From an uncultured Oscillospiraceae bacterium (GTDB lineage: Bacteria; Bacillota; Clostridia; Oscillospirales; Oscillospiraceae), in contig CANQHN010000007.1 of the NCBI GenBank assembly GCA_947623745.1, positions 59,580 to 123,579 on the forward strand: a stretch of 64,000 bases of DNA, read 5' to 3'. A program made the translations under genes and the position numbers. The notes under the pieces are model-generated. The model worked only from the letters and a program-made list of their open reading frames with translations. It had not been told where the DNA came from and did not search any database. Shown here one piece after another: positions 53,177 to 61,076 of the stretch (position 1 is the first letter of the stretch; every line of letters starts with the position of its first letter).

Positions 53177-53816
53177 TAAATTAGCCGTTTTAACGGCCCT
53201 GTAATCGGTTTTCCTCTTGGGAATACACTTATACCACCAAGCATCTAAAACGGCCCCTGGTGGCCTTAGAGCCAAAAATAGAACAAAAGTTTGGATCGGG
53301 ATAATCTTTGTCCCGCTCCTGGGCTATATATTATCGTTATCAAGCAAGTGGGCGGCTATCGCTTGGATGTGCCGGAAACAGTGTTCCAGGCGAAATATCA
53401 ATGAAATCACTTTTACGAAATTGATTCATGAAGAGTATGAGGCAACTTGTAAATCTGTTGGCGCTCCAGCAGAAAACCAGAACGCGCAAAAACAATCTGA
53501 TGAAAATCATCAGATTGAAAAAAGCCAGACGCCAACGCGGGATGCTATCGCAAAAGAACATAACATAAGCGCTTATGCCGTACAACAGGCCGTCGAGTTT
53601 GGCCGTGGCCTGGATGCCGCAGAAGAAGTTTCCCCCGGTATCAAGGAGGTTGTCCTTTGCCCCGCTCCAACCTTTCTTTGTAGCAGGGGGCGGGTTTACC
53701 AGCCCCGCCCCCATATCGCCCACAACTAACTTCCCCCCTGTAGTGTGCTACAAATCGAACTTCCCACAGCTCCGCACGATCCCCAGGACAGCCACACCAG
53801 CGCCCCAGGGGACTGC
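53177..53816 (+). other. Remnant region after the tape-measure fragment
   Basis: A part of an open frame around 53400-53650 reads NEITFTKLIHEEYEATCKSV and DAIAKEHNISAYAVQQAVEF, a helix-turn-helix-like piece of a lost phage gene. Hairpins occur (CCGTTTTAACGG-type near 53186; GGGGGCGGG...CCCGCCCCC near 53690). No complete gene seen. Confidence 0.45.
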
Positions 53817-53975
53817 TCAGAAACCAACCAGGTACACCAGCGCCACCCACACGGCCCCGCCGATAGCGGCGATACAGACGGCGCATTTCTGGCCCCTTGT
53901 TAGCCGTTCCTCTGATTCACGGCGGACGGTGAGCTTGCCAGTCTCGCGGTCGTACTTCATTTCAAAGGTCTTCAT
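53817..53975 (-). CDS. Small membrane protein
   Basis: 52 residues from ATG 53975, with GGAG 8 nt upstream. The beginning MKTFEMKYDRETGKLTVRRE is charged; the end QKCAVCIAAIGGAVWVALVY is one membrane helix. Overlaps the preceding gene by 14 bp. Function unknown. Confidence 0.55.
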   Translation of the reverse strand: MKTFEMKYDRETGKLTVRRESEERLTRGQKCAVCIAAIGGAVWVALVYLVGF

Positions 53976-54261
53976 TGCTTGACTCCTGCCCCTGCTGGTA
54001 TGCGTCCCTGCAAAATTGAATCATGGTATGTAACATTTCGCGCCCCTCTGCCGTCGTTGTTTCCCCGGAGTAGATTTCCCACGCCCTGATTGCTGTCTCT
54101 TCATCCCTAAATATGAACTTGTTCCCAGCCAGACCGTCCTGAAAACAATTATTTGCTGTCTCCAGCAAGCACCGGGAAAACTCTTTCATCCATGCGGTAT
54201 CGGCTTGTGTATGCCTGTCAAATGATTCCATGACTGATTGAATACACACTGGAAATTTCAT
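53962..54261 (-). CDS. Phage hypothetical protein
   Basis: 99 residues from ATG 54261 (MKFPVCIQSVMESFDRHTQA). Mostly helical with a conserved-looking FIFRDEETAIRAWEIYSG. In the minus-strand operon between an HTH gene and a small membrane protein. Family not recognised. Confidence 0.55.
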   Translation of the reverse strand: MKFPVCIQSVMESFDRHTQADTAWMKEFSRCLLETANNCFQDGLAGNKFIFRDEETAIRAWEIYSGETTTAEGREMLHTMIQFCRDAYQQGQESSNEDL

Positions 54262-54272
54262 CCTGCCGCCCC

Positions 54273-54512
54273 CTATATCACGTTTATGTCCGCGCCTTTG
54301 ACAACACAATCAGGCATGGGACAGGTAAAGCAGCTCGGAGAATACACACACGTTACGGATACCGGTCGTGCTTTCTTTTCCGTCATCCGGCGCTTTAGGG
54401 TCTTAATAGTGGTGGACACCGCCCCTTTGCTGCGATTCAGTGCAAGTGCTATCTGCGTGACCGTGTAGCCGCTTGCGTACATACTCCAGACCTCCGCTTG
54501 TTTCACTGTCAT
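54273..54512 (-). CDS. Small LuxR/sigma-type HTH protein
   Basis: 79 residues. Helix-turn-helix in KQAEVWSMYASGYTVTQIAL and NRSKGAVSTTIKTLKRRM; C-terminal Cys-rich tail (SPSCFTCPMPDC) may bind zinc. Overlaps the upstream gene by ATGA. Confidence 0.7.
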   Translation of the reverse strand: MTVKQAEVWSMYASGYTVTQIALALNRSKGAVSTTIKTLKRRMTEKKARPVSVTCVYSPSCFTCPMPDCVVKGADINVI

Positions 54513-54742
54513 GCTGCCACCACCTTGTCTAAGTGGGAGAGGCAATCGCAGGCCCGGTTCATGCGGCTCCCGGCATCCAGCAGGTTCTTCCACAGCAGCG
54601 TCAGCGCGGGCCGCAGGCGGTCGCCGTGCTCGTCGCTCTCGTACATCGGCTCCAACAGCAGACCCAGAGTAGCGGCGATCTGCTCAACGTCCACGGTGAC
54701 TTCCTCCAAAATGTCCCTTGCCAGAATGGTCTTTTCGTCCAT
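54509..54742 (-). CDS. Phage hypothetical helical protein
   Basis: 77 residues with a good AGGAGG upstream; helical and acidic (ILARDILEEVTVDVEQIAAT). Coupled to the HTH gene that follows. Function unknown. Confidence 0.55.
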   Translation of the reverse strand: MDEKTILARDILEEVTVDVEQIAATLGLLLEPMYESDEHGDRLRPALTLLWKNLLDAGSRMNRACDCLSHLDKVVAA

Positions 54743-54875
54743 CTTGTTTTTCGTCCTCCTTCTACTTGTATTTTGAAGGGGGACCGGTTATAATAGGTTT
54801 ACCGGTCCCCCTTGCTGGGGTCCTGTGCGGGCCTGCTATCCTTGCTTTGACCGGCTGGAGATAGCGGGCCCTTTC

Positions 54876-55154
54876 TCACACGCTCACCACAAAGCGGGCC
54901 GTAGTGGTGGCCTTGCTGTACTGACCATACAGGTCCGCGTGGTCAGCCTTGAATGCCTTGCTGTCGAACCGGCTGCTGGCCACGTTCTTCCAGGTGGCCT
55001 TCCAGCCGTCGCCCTGGAGGGCTTCTGTGCCCCGCTCCACCATAGCGGCCTTTAGCTTGTCGGTGAGGGCTTCGGCTTCGGCCTCCAGCTCGGCGATCAT
55101 GGACCGGACACTCAGCAGGTCCTTCGCGGTGGTGTTGATCTCGCTGATGCTCAT
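54876..55154 (-). CDS. Phage coiled-coil protein
   Basis: 92 residues from ATG 55154, behind AAAAGGAGG. A coiled coil (MIAELEAEAEALTDKLKAAM) and a compact C-terminal part (GWKATWKNVASSRFDSKAFK). The layout is similar to small phage host-takeover proteins. Its promoter carries the operators described next. Confidence 0.6.
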   Translation of the reverse strand: MSISEINTTAKDLLSVRSMIAELEAEAEALTDKLKAAMVERGTEALQGDGWKATWKNVASSRFDSKAFKADHADLYGQYSKATTTARFVVSV

Positions 55155-55320
55155 TGTTTTACCTCCTTTTTGTTTGGCCAGCGGCGGGGGGCTTCTGTGG
55201 GGTGTCCCGTGTTGCAGGGGTCCTTCCAAATCCTGCCCCGCCCTTATCCTCAGTTCTTCGCCCTGTGGGCCTTCTCTGATTGGCTTGGCCGCTCGGGGTG
55301 TTCCCCCTTGCTATGGTCTT

Positions 55321-55409
55321 ATTATAATATATCTAGGCCAAGATATCAAGATGGAATATTACACAAATGTCTAAGCTTAGATTTTTGCAAAATATATCTA
55401 GGCACAGAT
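55321..55409. promoter_or_regulatory. Divergent promoter region with three 14 bp operators
   Basis: Leftward promoter TTGATA (55344-55349), 17 bp, TATAAT (55321-55326). Operator-like palindromes: ATCTAGGCCAAGAT (55331), GTCTAAGCTTAGAT (55369) and ATCTAGGCACAGAT (55396). The first lies in the leftward spacer; the third covers the probable -35 of the rightward TATAAT at 55422. Confidence 0.65.
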
Positions 55410-55483
55410 TGCTTTTCATGTTATAATATGATTATACTAGAGAAGGAGTCCCCAGTTTTGGGGATTCCCAAGAGGGTGGGCAA

Positions 55484-55687
55484 ATGCCAGAAAAGACAGA
55501 GGCGCAGAAAAGAGCACAGAAAACATATATGGAGAAGTTCGCAGTTGCTAGGGTCCGCATGGACCGTGGCAAGTACGAGCTTGTTCAAGCCCACGCAGAG
55601 GCCCAGGGCGAGAGCGTGAACGGTTTTATCAACCGGGCCGTAGATGAGACTATGGAGCGGGACAAAGCGGGAAGTAAGGGAAGATAA
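55484..55687 (+). CDS. Ribbon-helix-helix (Arc/CopG-type) regulator
   Basis: 67 residues. A basic N-terminus and RGKYELVQAHAEAQGESVNG, FINRAVDETMERDK form the strand-helix-helix plan. The three operators upstream fit binding by dimers of such a protein. Confidence 0.7.
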   Translation: MPEKTEAQKRAQKTYMEKFAVARVRMDRGKYELVQAHAEAQGESVNGFINRAVDETMERDKAGSKGR

Positions 55688-55787
55688 GCAAGGTTCCTAT
55701 CGCATACAATCATCGGCTCAAAATCAGCATTTTGCAGAGTTTACTTTTGGGCGAAATATAGTATAATAAAAAGTAGGAGGGGGTAAT

Positions 55788-56222
55788 ATGGCAACGGTTT
55801 TTGACACAGCAAAATATATACTAGAGTGCAAGGGCCAATTGTCCACGATGAAACTTCAAAAGCTCTGCTACTACTCTCAAGCGTGGTCTTTGGTATGGGA
55901 TGATGCGCCGCTTTTTGACGAGGACTTTGAGGCGTGGGTAAACGGCCCGGTTTGCCCCGAGCTTTTTTACGCTTACAAAGGACAATTTTCCGTGGGGCCA
56001 AACACGATGCGCGGAGACAGTTCAAAACTTTCCGGCAACCAAAAAGATACAATTAACGCTGTTTTGGAGCATTACGGAGACAAGAATGCGCAGTGGCTCA
56101 GTCAGTTGACGCACTTGGAGGGCCCGTGGCAGGAAGCAAGGAAAGGCATACCTGCTGGAAGCCGCAGTACGAACATCATCACGAAAGAAAGTATGGCGAT
56201 GTACTATGGCGGACTTGACTAA
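55788..56222 (+). CDS. Panacea (DUF4065) domain antitoxin
   Basis: 144 residues. Panacea signature: TVFDTAKYILECKGQLSTMK, LQKLCYYSQAWSLVWDD and FEAWVNGPVCPELFYAYKG. This domain is known to neutralise many unrelated toxins. Overlaps the next gene by 17 bp, the usual two-gene layout. Has an AGGAGG-like site and a promoter TTTACT ... TATAAT near 55760. Confidence 0.85.
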   Translation: MATVFDTAKYILECKGQLSTMKLQKLCYYSQAWSLVWDDAPLFDEDFEAWVNGPVCPELFYAYKGQFSVGPNTMRGDSSKLSGNQKDTINAVLEHYGDKNAQWLSQLTHLEGPWQEARKGIPAGSRSTNIITKESMAMYYGGLD

Positions 56223-56676
56223 AAAGCGGATAAAAGAGGGCGGGCAGCCAAAAGGAAGAACCTTCAGCAAAGAAGACCCTGAAAGTTCAATGGGGAAGCA
56301 TCTTTCGTGGAGTTTTTCTCAGTGCGATATGGAACCGAATTGCAGGTGGGGATTCAACAAAGAGCGTCTGACCGAAACGTTTTGGAATTTGATACTACCG
56401 AAGATGCAGGAATTTGAGACCATGACGATTGCCCAGATATTTATTCAGGCAAAGAAACAGAATCATGGTATAGATGTGAATGAGCTATCTAAAGCAGCAG
56501 CGGCAAGACTGGTGGACCTGAAGATCGAAGCGGAGGCGGTACACACGTTGCGATTAGGTGGTCAGCTTCGTTTATACGGTATATTAGATGGCTCGATTTA
56601 TAGTATAATTTGGTACGATGATAATCACGGAGATAATGACGAATGCGTGTGTAGATCTTGGCTCAAAGGTACATAG
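56206..56676 (+). CDS. Putative toxin paired with Panacea
   Basis: 156 residues. The N-terminus (RIKEGGQPKGRTFSKEDPES, FNKERLTETFWNLILPKMQE) and C-terminus (RLYGILDGSIYSIIWYDDNH) do not match a toxin family I know for certain. Position and overlap with the Panacea gene argue for a toxin role. The YGILDG...IIWYDDNH end looks like a small beta domain as in mRNA-interferase-like proteins. Confidence 0.6.
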   Translation: MADLTKKRIKEGGQPKGRTFSKEDPESSMGKHLSWSFSQCDMEPNCRWGFNKERLTETFWNLILPKMQEFETMTIAQIFIQAKKQNHGIDVNELSKAAAARLVDLKIEAEAVHTLRLGGQLRLYGILDGSIYSIIWYDDNHGDNDECVCRSWLKGT

Positions 56677-56738
56677 AGTAAGTTAAAAGGGTGAGATACT
56701 AGAGCAAAAAAGGACAGCTTAGATACATATAACACAAA

Positions 56739-56770
56739 AGCCGGGGAACCCTCCCCGGCTCATTTTTTTG
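56739..56770 (+). terminator. Terminator of the Panacea operon
   Basis: AGCCGGGGA/TCCCCGGCT stem, ACCC loop, followed by CATTTTTTT. Confidence 0.85.
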
Positions 56771-56854
56771 GCCTGCCTCAATCCTTTGCTCAAACCTTTT
56801 GAGGAAACCGCATTTTTGGAAAAAATCTGTTTTCCCGAAAAAAGTTATAAGAGC

Positions 56855-56896
56855 AAAAGAAAAACCACTTAAAGCCGAAGTTTCAAGTGGTTTTTG
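56855..56896 (+). terminator. Hairpin beside the second attachment core
   Basis: AAAACCACTT and AAGTGGTTTTT pair across 15 nt, ending 2 bp before the tRNA-Thr core, as at the first core. Confidence 0.65.
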
Positions 56897-56897
56897 T

Positions 56898-56942
56898 TGG
56901 AGCTGCTGGGCAGATTCGAACTGCCGACCTCATCCTTACCAA
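56898..56942 (-). repeat. Attachment-site core, tRNA-Thr(GGT) 3' half (second copy)
   Basis: Exactly the same 45 bp as 48147-48191. Again the 5' half of the tRNA is missing. Two half-sites in a row imply that a second element was inserted beyond this point and that the complete tRNA lies to the right of the window. Confidence 0.85.
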
Positions 56943-57213
56943 CTGGCTTATGCGCCTTTTGTATCGTGTAGTGGAGTTAAAAAATCATTGTACCACAAGG
57001 GTTTCCGGGATTTTCTCCCGCGTATCTCCTTGTGGGTTTTCTATCTTTTAGTGCCTTTGGACACTAATTGGACACTACCGCCAGCCCTCCCAAATCCGCA
57101 AGCGTTTGCGGATTTGGCCGATTAAAACTTGTGTATCGGATTTCGATATTTTATAACAATTTCAAGCGAAATAGTAAAAATATCGCTATACTGTATCGCA
57201 AAGGAGAGCGGCT

Positions 57214-57474
57214 ATGGTTAGGATTTTACTGTCAACCCGGCTTGGCGAGCGGCGGTTGACGCAGGCAGACCTTTCCCGCATGACTGGGATACGGAAAAAC
57301 ACGATCAGCGAACTCTACAACGAGATGGCCACCCGGATCAGCCTGGAGCATATCGACCTGATCTGTGAGGCCCTGGAGTGCGGTATCACCGACCTGATTA
57401 TGGTCATCCCAAACGAGGAACCAAAGACCAAGACCAGGACCGGCGCACCTCGCACCCAGCAGCGGGAGCAGTAG
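57214..57474 (+). CDS. XRE-family HTH regulator
   Basis: 86 residues behind AAAGGAG. Cro/CI helix-turn-helix ERRLTQADLSRMTGIRKNTI, SELYNEMATRISLEHIDLIC, then a basic tail. First gene in element B; common on clostridial mobile elements. Confidence 0.8.
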   Translation: MVRILLSTRLGERRLTQADLSRMTGIRKNTISELYNEMATRISLEHIDLICEALECGITDLIMVIPNEEPKTKTRTGAPRTQQREQ

Positions 57475-57771
57475 GCCCTACCCTTTGGCCCGGACGCTTT
57501 ACGGCGTCCGGGTTTTCTTTTTGTCCCTCTGTCCCCCTCGCGTATGCGCGTATATGAGCGTCGCGGATTAGGCGGGTGAACCGCCTATTTTTTATTTAAT
57601 CCGTTTATTTCTTTAGACACTGAGGGACAAGAGGGACAAAACCCCGCAAGCCCTTGAAATACCGTCGCTTTTCGCGTCCCATCGTTGAGGGACAGAGAGG
57701 GACAAGAGGGACAGGCCCCGACCCGGCTTGTCCCTCTTGTCCCTCTTGTCCCTCTCTGTCCCTTTTCTTTT
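57475..57771. repeat. GAGGGACA repeat cluster, direct and inverted
   Basis: About 300 bp without a gene. GAGGGACA occurs at 57622, 57631, 57687, 57697 and 57706, and its complement TGTCCCTC four times at 57729-57763. Arms 57687-57713 and 57729-57763 pair into a long hairpin around GGCCCCGACCCGGC. Could be an iteron-type origin, a termination structure or a regulator array. Confidence 0.6.
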
Positions 57772-57981
57772 TTATATCTCTGTCCCGTCCGGGAACCGGA
57801 ATTTCACCACGACCTCGGCCCCCAGGCAGCCCGCTATCTGGTCCAGGTCAGCAGAGGAAAAGCGCCCGGTTTTCATACGCTGCCCGAACGCCTGGGGGGA
57901 GGTCCCCACCCGGCGGGCCAGCTCGGCCTCGCTGATCTTGGCGTAGGTTTCGGCCAGACGGATTTTCGTCGGTATATCCAT
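57772..57981 (-). CDS. Phage repressor, small XRE type
   Basis: 69 residues from ATG 57981 behind AGGAGGTGG. Helix-turn-helix AETYAKISEAELARRVGTSP and FGQRMKTGRFSSADLDQIAG. Divergent from the early genes with a two-promoter, two-operator region between (next entry). The likely lysogeny switch of element B. Confidence 0.8.
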   Translation of the reverse strand: MDIPTKIRLAETYAKISEAELARRVGTSPQAFGQRMKTGRFSSADLDQIAGCLGAEVVVKFRFPDGTEI

Positions 57982-58002
57982 GCATACCACCTCCTGGGGC
58001 AT

Positions 58003-58102
58003 AGTATAAAGGAAAGCCTTTCAAATGTCAAATAAAAATTTTTCGATTTCAAGGAAAACATTAAAATAAACCCTTGACATTTGAAAGGAAAACCTTTATA
58101 CT
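58003..58102. promoter_or_regulatory. Divergent promoters with twin AAAGG-N4-CCTTT operators
   Basis: Leftward promoter: TTGACA (58026-58031), 17 bp, TATACT (58003-58008). Rightward: TTGACA (58074-58079), 17 bp, TATACT (58097-58102). Both spacers contain AAAGG-N4-CCTTT (58008-58021 and 58084-58097). The promoters are near mirror images, so one repressor must act on both. Confidence 0.85.
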
Positions 58103-58146
58103 ATAAACGAAAACAGACAAGGCCACCGGCCAAGGAGGAAAACAAA

Positions 58147-58431
58147 ATGAAAATCAAAGAAACCCGCTACATGAACGCTTCCGACCTTCGCAAGCTCTGC
58201 ATCGAGCACGACTGGTTCACCCGGGCGGACAACGAGGCATACTCCAAGTTTCTGAACATGACCCGGAAGCGCACCGGCGAGAGCGCCCCGATGACCGCCA
58301 ACCGGCTGCTGGACATGGCCCTGGTGGTCCAGCAGTACAGCGACCCGGAAACCTACGAGGGCATGGACCTGGAAGGGATCGTTTTCAGCCTCTGCGAGAT
58401 CTGCTACAGTTGCTTCCGCATCGAGTACTAA
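58147..58431 (+). CDS. Early phage protein, hypothetical
   Basis: 94 residues behind AAGGAGG. MKIKETRYMNASDLRKLCIE; DWFTRADNEAYSKFLNMTRK; C-terminal Cys-rich CEICYSCF. Mostly helical. First gene of the rightward early transcript. Unknown family. Confidence 0.65.
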   Translation: MKIKETRYMNASDLRKLCIEHDWFTRADNEAYSKFLNMTRKRTGESAPMTANRLLDMALVVQQYSDPETYEGMDLEGIVFSLCEICYSCFRIEY

Positions 58432-58509
58432 GCCGAAACGGCCCGCAGGGCCGTCCGACCGGGGACCGCCTCCCGGCGCTGATGATGGCAGGCGAGAAAG
58501 GATACAGAA

Positions 58510-58719
58510 ATGAAAACCAAGCTGATTATCGACACCGAGCGTGAGGGATACGGTACCGACCAGGTGCGGCGCACCATGACCGTGGGGGACCTGATCGCCA
58601 CCCTGGAGCAGTACGACGAGGACACCCCGGTTTTCCTGGGGTTCGATAGGCGGTACACCTACGGCGGCATCACCGAGGCCCGCTTCGAGGAAGTAGAGGA
58701 CGACGAGGACGAGGACTGA
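58510..58719 (+). CDS. Small acidic protein
   Basis: 69 residues: a beta-rich beginning (KTKLIIDTEREGYGTDQVRR), MTVGDLIATLEQYDEDTPVF and an acidic tail (EEVEDDEDED). Small proteins with this GDLI..L...D...PV pattern occur in many phages and ICEs. Function unknown. Confidence 0.65.
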   Translation: MKTKLIIDTEREGYGTDQVRRTMTVGDLIATLEQYDEDTPVFLGFDRRYTYGGITEARFEEVEDDEDED

Positions 58720-58759
58720 GGCCCGGGCGGGCCCACTGGATGGAAAGGACGGGAACACC

Positions 58760-58960
58760 ATGAAGATGGCAAACGCTAAAGGCGAGGCGGTCTATTACAA
58801 CATTGTCGAGAAGAACGGCAAGCTCCAGTATGTAGTGAAGGGCATCGGTGACACGGTGGTCCTGGGCCGGGACCGGCAGAAGCGGAAGTCCCGCATCTTC
58901 ACCCAGGAGGCCCAGGCCGAGCGGTTCCTGGAGCGGAACGGCTTCCGCACCGCCTACTGA
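58760..58960 (+). CDS. Small hypothetical early protein
   Basis: 66 residues behind GGAAAGGA. Beta-alpha layout: KGEAVYYNIVEKNGKLQYVV, TVVLGRDRQKRKSRIFTQ, EAQAERFLERNGFRTAY. Last gene of the early transcript, followed by a terminator. Confidence 0.6.
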   Translation: MKMANAKGEAVYYNIVEKNGKLQYVVKGIGDTVVLGRDRQKRKSRIFTQEAQAERFLERNGFRTAY

Positions 58961-58974
58961 GCGGCACGACCGAA

Positions 58975-59018
58975 GGGCGGCAGTTGACCCCACAAAGGGC
59001 CAACTGCCGCCCTCGTTT
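58975..59018 (+). terminator. Terminator of the early transcript
   Basis: A perfect 12 bp stem (GGGCGGCAGTTG with CAACTGCCGCCC) and CGTTTTA. Confidence 0.8.
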
Positions 59019-59164
59019 TATGCCCCTACATCTACCCTGCCCCTCGCCGTGCCCGCTGGTTTTTTTCCAAAAGAAAAAAGAGGCCCCTCAACGGCCTGGG
59101 TGGTATAACTACCCTACCCGAAGCGGAGAGGGCACACAGGGGCCTTTGTGGGCCGTGTGGAGGG

Positions 59165-59212
59165 CAAAATAAAAGGCCCCCCTCGCGGGGCGCTTGGCCC
59201 TGCGAGGGGGGA
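59165..59212 (-). terminator. Terminator of the lysis genes
   Basis: On the minus strand CCCCCCTCGC and GCGAGGGGGG form a stem around 15 nt, followed by CCTTTTATTTT, 25 bp beyond the amidase stop. Confidence 0.75.
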
Positions 59213-59236
59213 TGGCCGCTCTTGGCGGTCCTGGTA

Positions 59237-60100
59237 TCACTTCCCGCCGGGGAGCATGGCGTGGACATACTGGACGGCCACAACAGCAGCTTTGAGAGTT
59301 TCAGCCCGCAGGTTGAGGTCCGTGGCGTTGACCTCCACCGGGGTGCCGCCGTTGACGGCTCCGGCATCCAGCAAGGACTTGGCGGCATCCTGCCAGTAGG
59401 CGGGGACATCCTTCAGGTCCTTATACACGGGGTTGGTCTCGTTCATGACCTCCAGGACGGCAGCTTTCACAGCGGCCTTTATCTCGCTGGCAACGGTCTC
59501 CTTGACAATCTTCTTGACATCGGCCTCCGTCATATCGTCATCATCTCCTCTCAGGATTTTATTGGCCTGGGCCACGATGTCGCCCAGGCGGTTGTAGATA
59601 TAATCTCCGGGGCAAGCCTTGGCCGCAAACCAGCGATGCACAAGCACATTCTGTTGCTCGGGCTTTCCCACCAGGGACTTGTCCGCCTTCCACTTCAACT
59701 CCTGGATACCGTTGCGCTTGGCAATATCAGCCATCAGGCGGACGAGCGCATCATAAGCAGCCTGGGTAATCGCATAGGGGTGGAAAGAGTCACAGGCCAC
59801 CTCGATGGTCACGGCGTAGTGATCCATGGTCGCCCCGGTGTACCCATTGGCGGAGAGGCTTCCGCCGGTAGTCCAGGCCCTATTTGCTTCATCCACGGAC
59901 TGGCCGATTTGCCCATCATAGCCTATCACATAATGGGCACTGGCCCCTCTCCCATTGGGGTAAAAGCCGTCACAGCCACGCTTGGCGGTGACCTGGCCAA
60001 CATAGCAATGGGGGATGATGTAGAGGATATTTCCCCGACGTGGTTTCGTGCAGTTGTAGGGGGTCAGGTTAGTGTAGGTCACAAGCGGGCTGTTACTCAT
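59237..60100 (-). CDS. N-acetylmuramoyl-L-alanine amidase (endolysin)
   Basis: 287 residues. Amidase_2/PGRP domain: LYIIPHCYVGQ (first zinc His), SAHYVIGYDGQIGQSVDEA, and HRWFAAKACPGDYIYNRL (second His and Cys). The last ~100 residues hold a helical linker and a repeat-like C-terminal region (VPAYWQDAAKSLLDAGAV) that may bind the cell wall. Overlaps the holin gene by 8 nt. Confidence 0.9.
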   Translation of the reverse strand: MSNSPLVTYTNLTPYNCTKPRRGNILYIIPHCYVGQVTAKRGCDGFYPNGRGASAHYVIGYDGQIGQSVDEANRAWTTGGSLSANGYTGATMDHYAVTIEVACDSFHPYAITQAAYDALVRLMADIAKRNGIQELKWKADKSLVGKPEQQNVLVHRWFAAKACPGDYIYNRLGDIVAQANKILRGDDDDMTEADVKKIVKETVASEIKAAVKAAVLEVMNETNPVYKDLKDVPAYWQDAAKSLLDAGAVNGGTPVEVNATDLNLRAETLKAAVVAVQYVHAMLPGGK

Positions 60101-60581
60101 TCCCGCCGTCCCCCTTCTCGCTGTCCTCCCGGTTCTCCGGGTCCTCCTTTCCCTTGTCCCCCTGCTCCCGCAGGGCTTCCAGGGCCCGCTTCATAAACTC
60201 GGGGTATTCCACGCCCATCAACCCCAGGTTTTCCAACAGGCTGAGGCCCTCGTTCCCAATAAAGAACAGCACCACGGCAGTCCGCACGTAGGCGGTCCCG
60301 ATGGCCTGGTCCAGCAGAGTGCCCAGCCACACCAGCAGCAGGATCACGCCCTTGCGGAGCAGGCCCTTGAAGCTAACCTCGCTGTCCAGGGCTCCGGTTT
60401 TCGACTTCCGGCTCTTGTGCCATACTCCGGCCACCAGCAGGCCGGTGAGGTAGTCCGCCCCCATGAACGCCACCAGCAGCACCATGGCGGCGTCCCAGCC
60501 GCCCAGGGCATTGGCCACCACGCTTCCGATGGCCGCCAGCCAGGCGAGGACGGCGTTCTTCATAGCCACAGCATTTTCCAT
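60093..60581 (-). CDS. Phage holin (phage_holin_4 / TcdE-like)
   Basis: 162 residues. Hydrophobic helices AVLAWLAAIGSVVANALGGW, AAMVLLVAFMGADYLTGLLV, GVILLLVWLGTLLDQAIG and TAVVLFFIGNEGLSLLENL; DYLTG and NEGLSLLEN are family hallmarks. The tail (EDPENREDSEKGDGGNE) is acidic and cytosolic. Releases the endolysin encoded next. Confidence 0.9.
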   Translation of the reverse strand: MENAVAMKNAVLAWLAAIGSVVANALGGWDAAMVLLVAFMGADYLTGLLVAGVWHKSRKSKTGALDSEVSFKGLLRKGVILLLVWLGTLLDQAIGTAYVRTAVVLFFIGNEGLSLLENLGLMGVEYPEFMKRALEALREQGDKGKEDPENREDSEKGDGGNE

Positions 60582-60633
60582 TTTGTGTTCCTCCGTTTCT
60601 TGTATTTGAGGGGGCCGGGGCCCGTCTCAGCGC

Positions 60634-60660
60634 ATGAAAAAAGCCGCTCACTGAGCGGCC
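60634..60660 (-). terminator. Terminator upstream of the holin gene
   Basis: On the minus strand GCCGCTCA/TGAGCGGC followed by TTTTTT, separating the 134-residue gene from the lysis pair. Confidence 0.75.
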
Positions 60661-60668
60661 CTTCGGCT

Positions 60669-61073
60669 CTACACCATCACCCCGAGGATACCGGCGATGT
60701 GGCGTAGATCATCGACCGGCGCATTATAGAAGTCATAGCTCCACAGCCAGAAATCCTCGTGTTCTGGCCTTCGGTATTTCTGGCACACGGAGTCACCCCA
60801 CACCCTGGCCCACAGGCCCCGGCGGGCTCCGCTGGGCTTCCCGAGGGTCCGGGTGATGGCATCCACCAGCCGCCCGCGGACCACGCCCTGGCCGTCGTCG
60901 TCCTGGCAGAAGTGGTCTAGGGCGTTCTGGCTGGTGGGGAGGCACAGGGGGTCCCCGCGGTAGACCAGGCAGCCGTCCACGGCCTCCAGGCGGGTCCCCC
61001 AGGGGATATTTACCGGCCCGCTGTAGCCCTTGAACCGGGCCCGCTTCCGGGCGATATACCACCGGTGCTCCAC
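60669..61073 (-). CDS. Phage hypothetical protein
   Basis: 134 residues from GTG 61073 behind GGAGGAAT. Begins (M)EHRWYIARKRARFKGYSGPV; a GTRLEAVDGCLVYRGDPLCL part; C-terminal WLWSYDFYNAPVDDLRHIAG. Frequently seen as a small gene near lysis cassettes of clostridial phages. Function unknown. Confidence 0.65.
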   Translation of the reverse strand: MEHRWYIARKRARFKGYSGPVNIPWGTRLEAVDGCLVYRGDPLCLPTSQNALDHFCQDDDGQGVVRGRLVDAITRTLGKPSGARRGLWARVWGDSVCQKYRRPEHEDFWLWSYDFYNAPVDDLRHIAGILGVMV

Positions 61074-61076
61074 GGC

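Noticed and set aside
57601..57770. CRISPR-like short repeats
   Set aside because: GAGGGACA units have 1-2 bp or irregular spacing and occur in both directions; no spacers.
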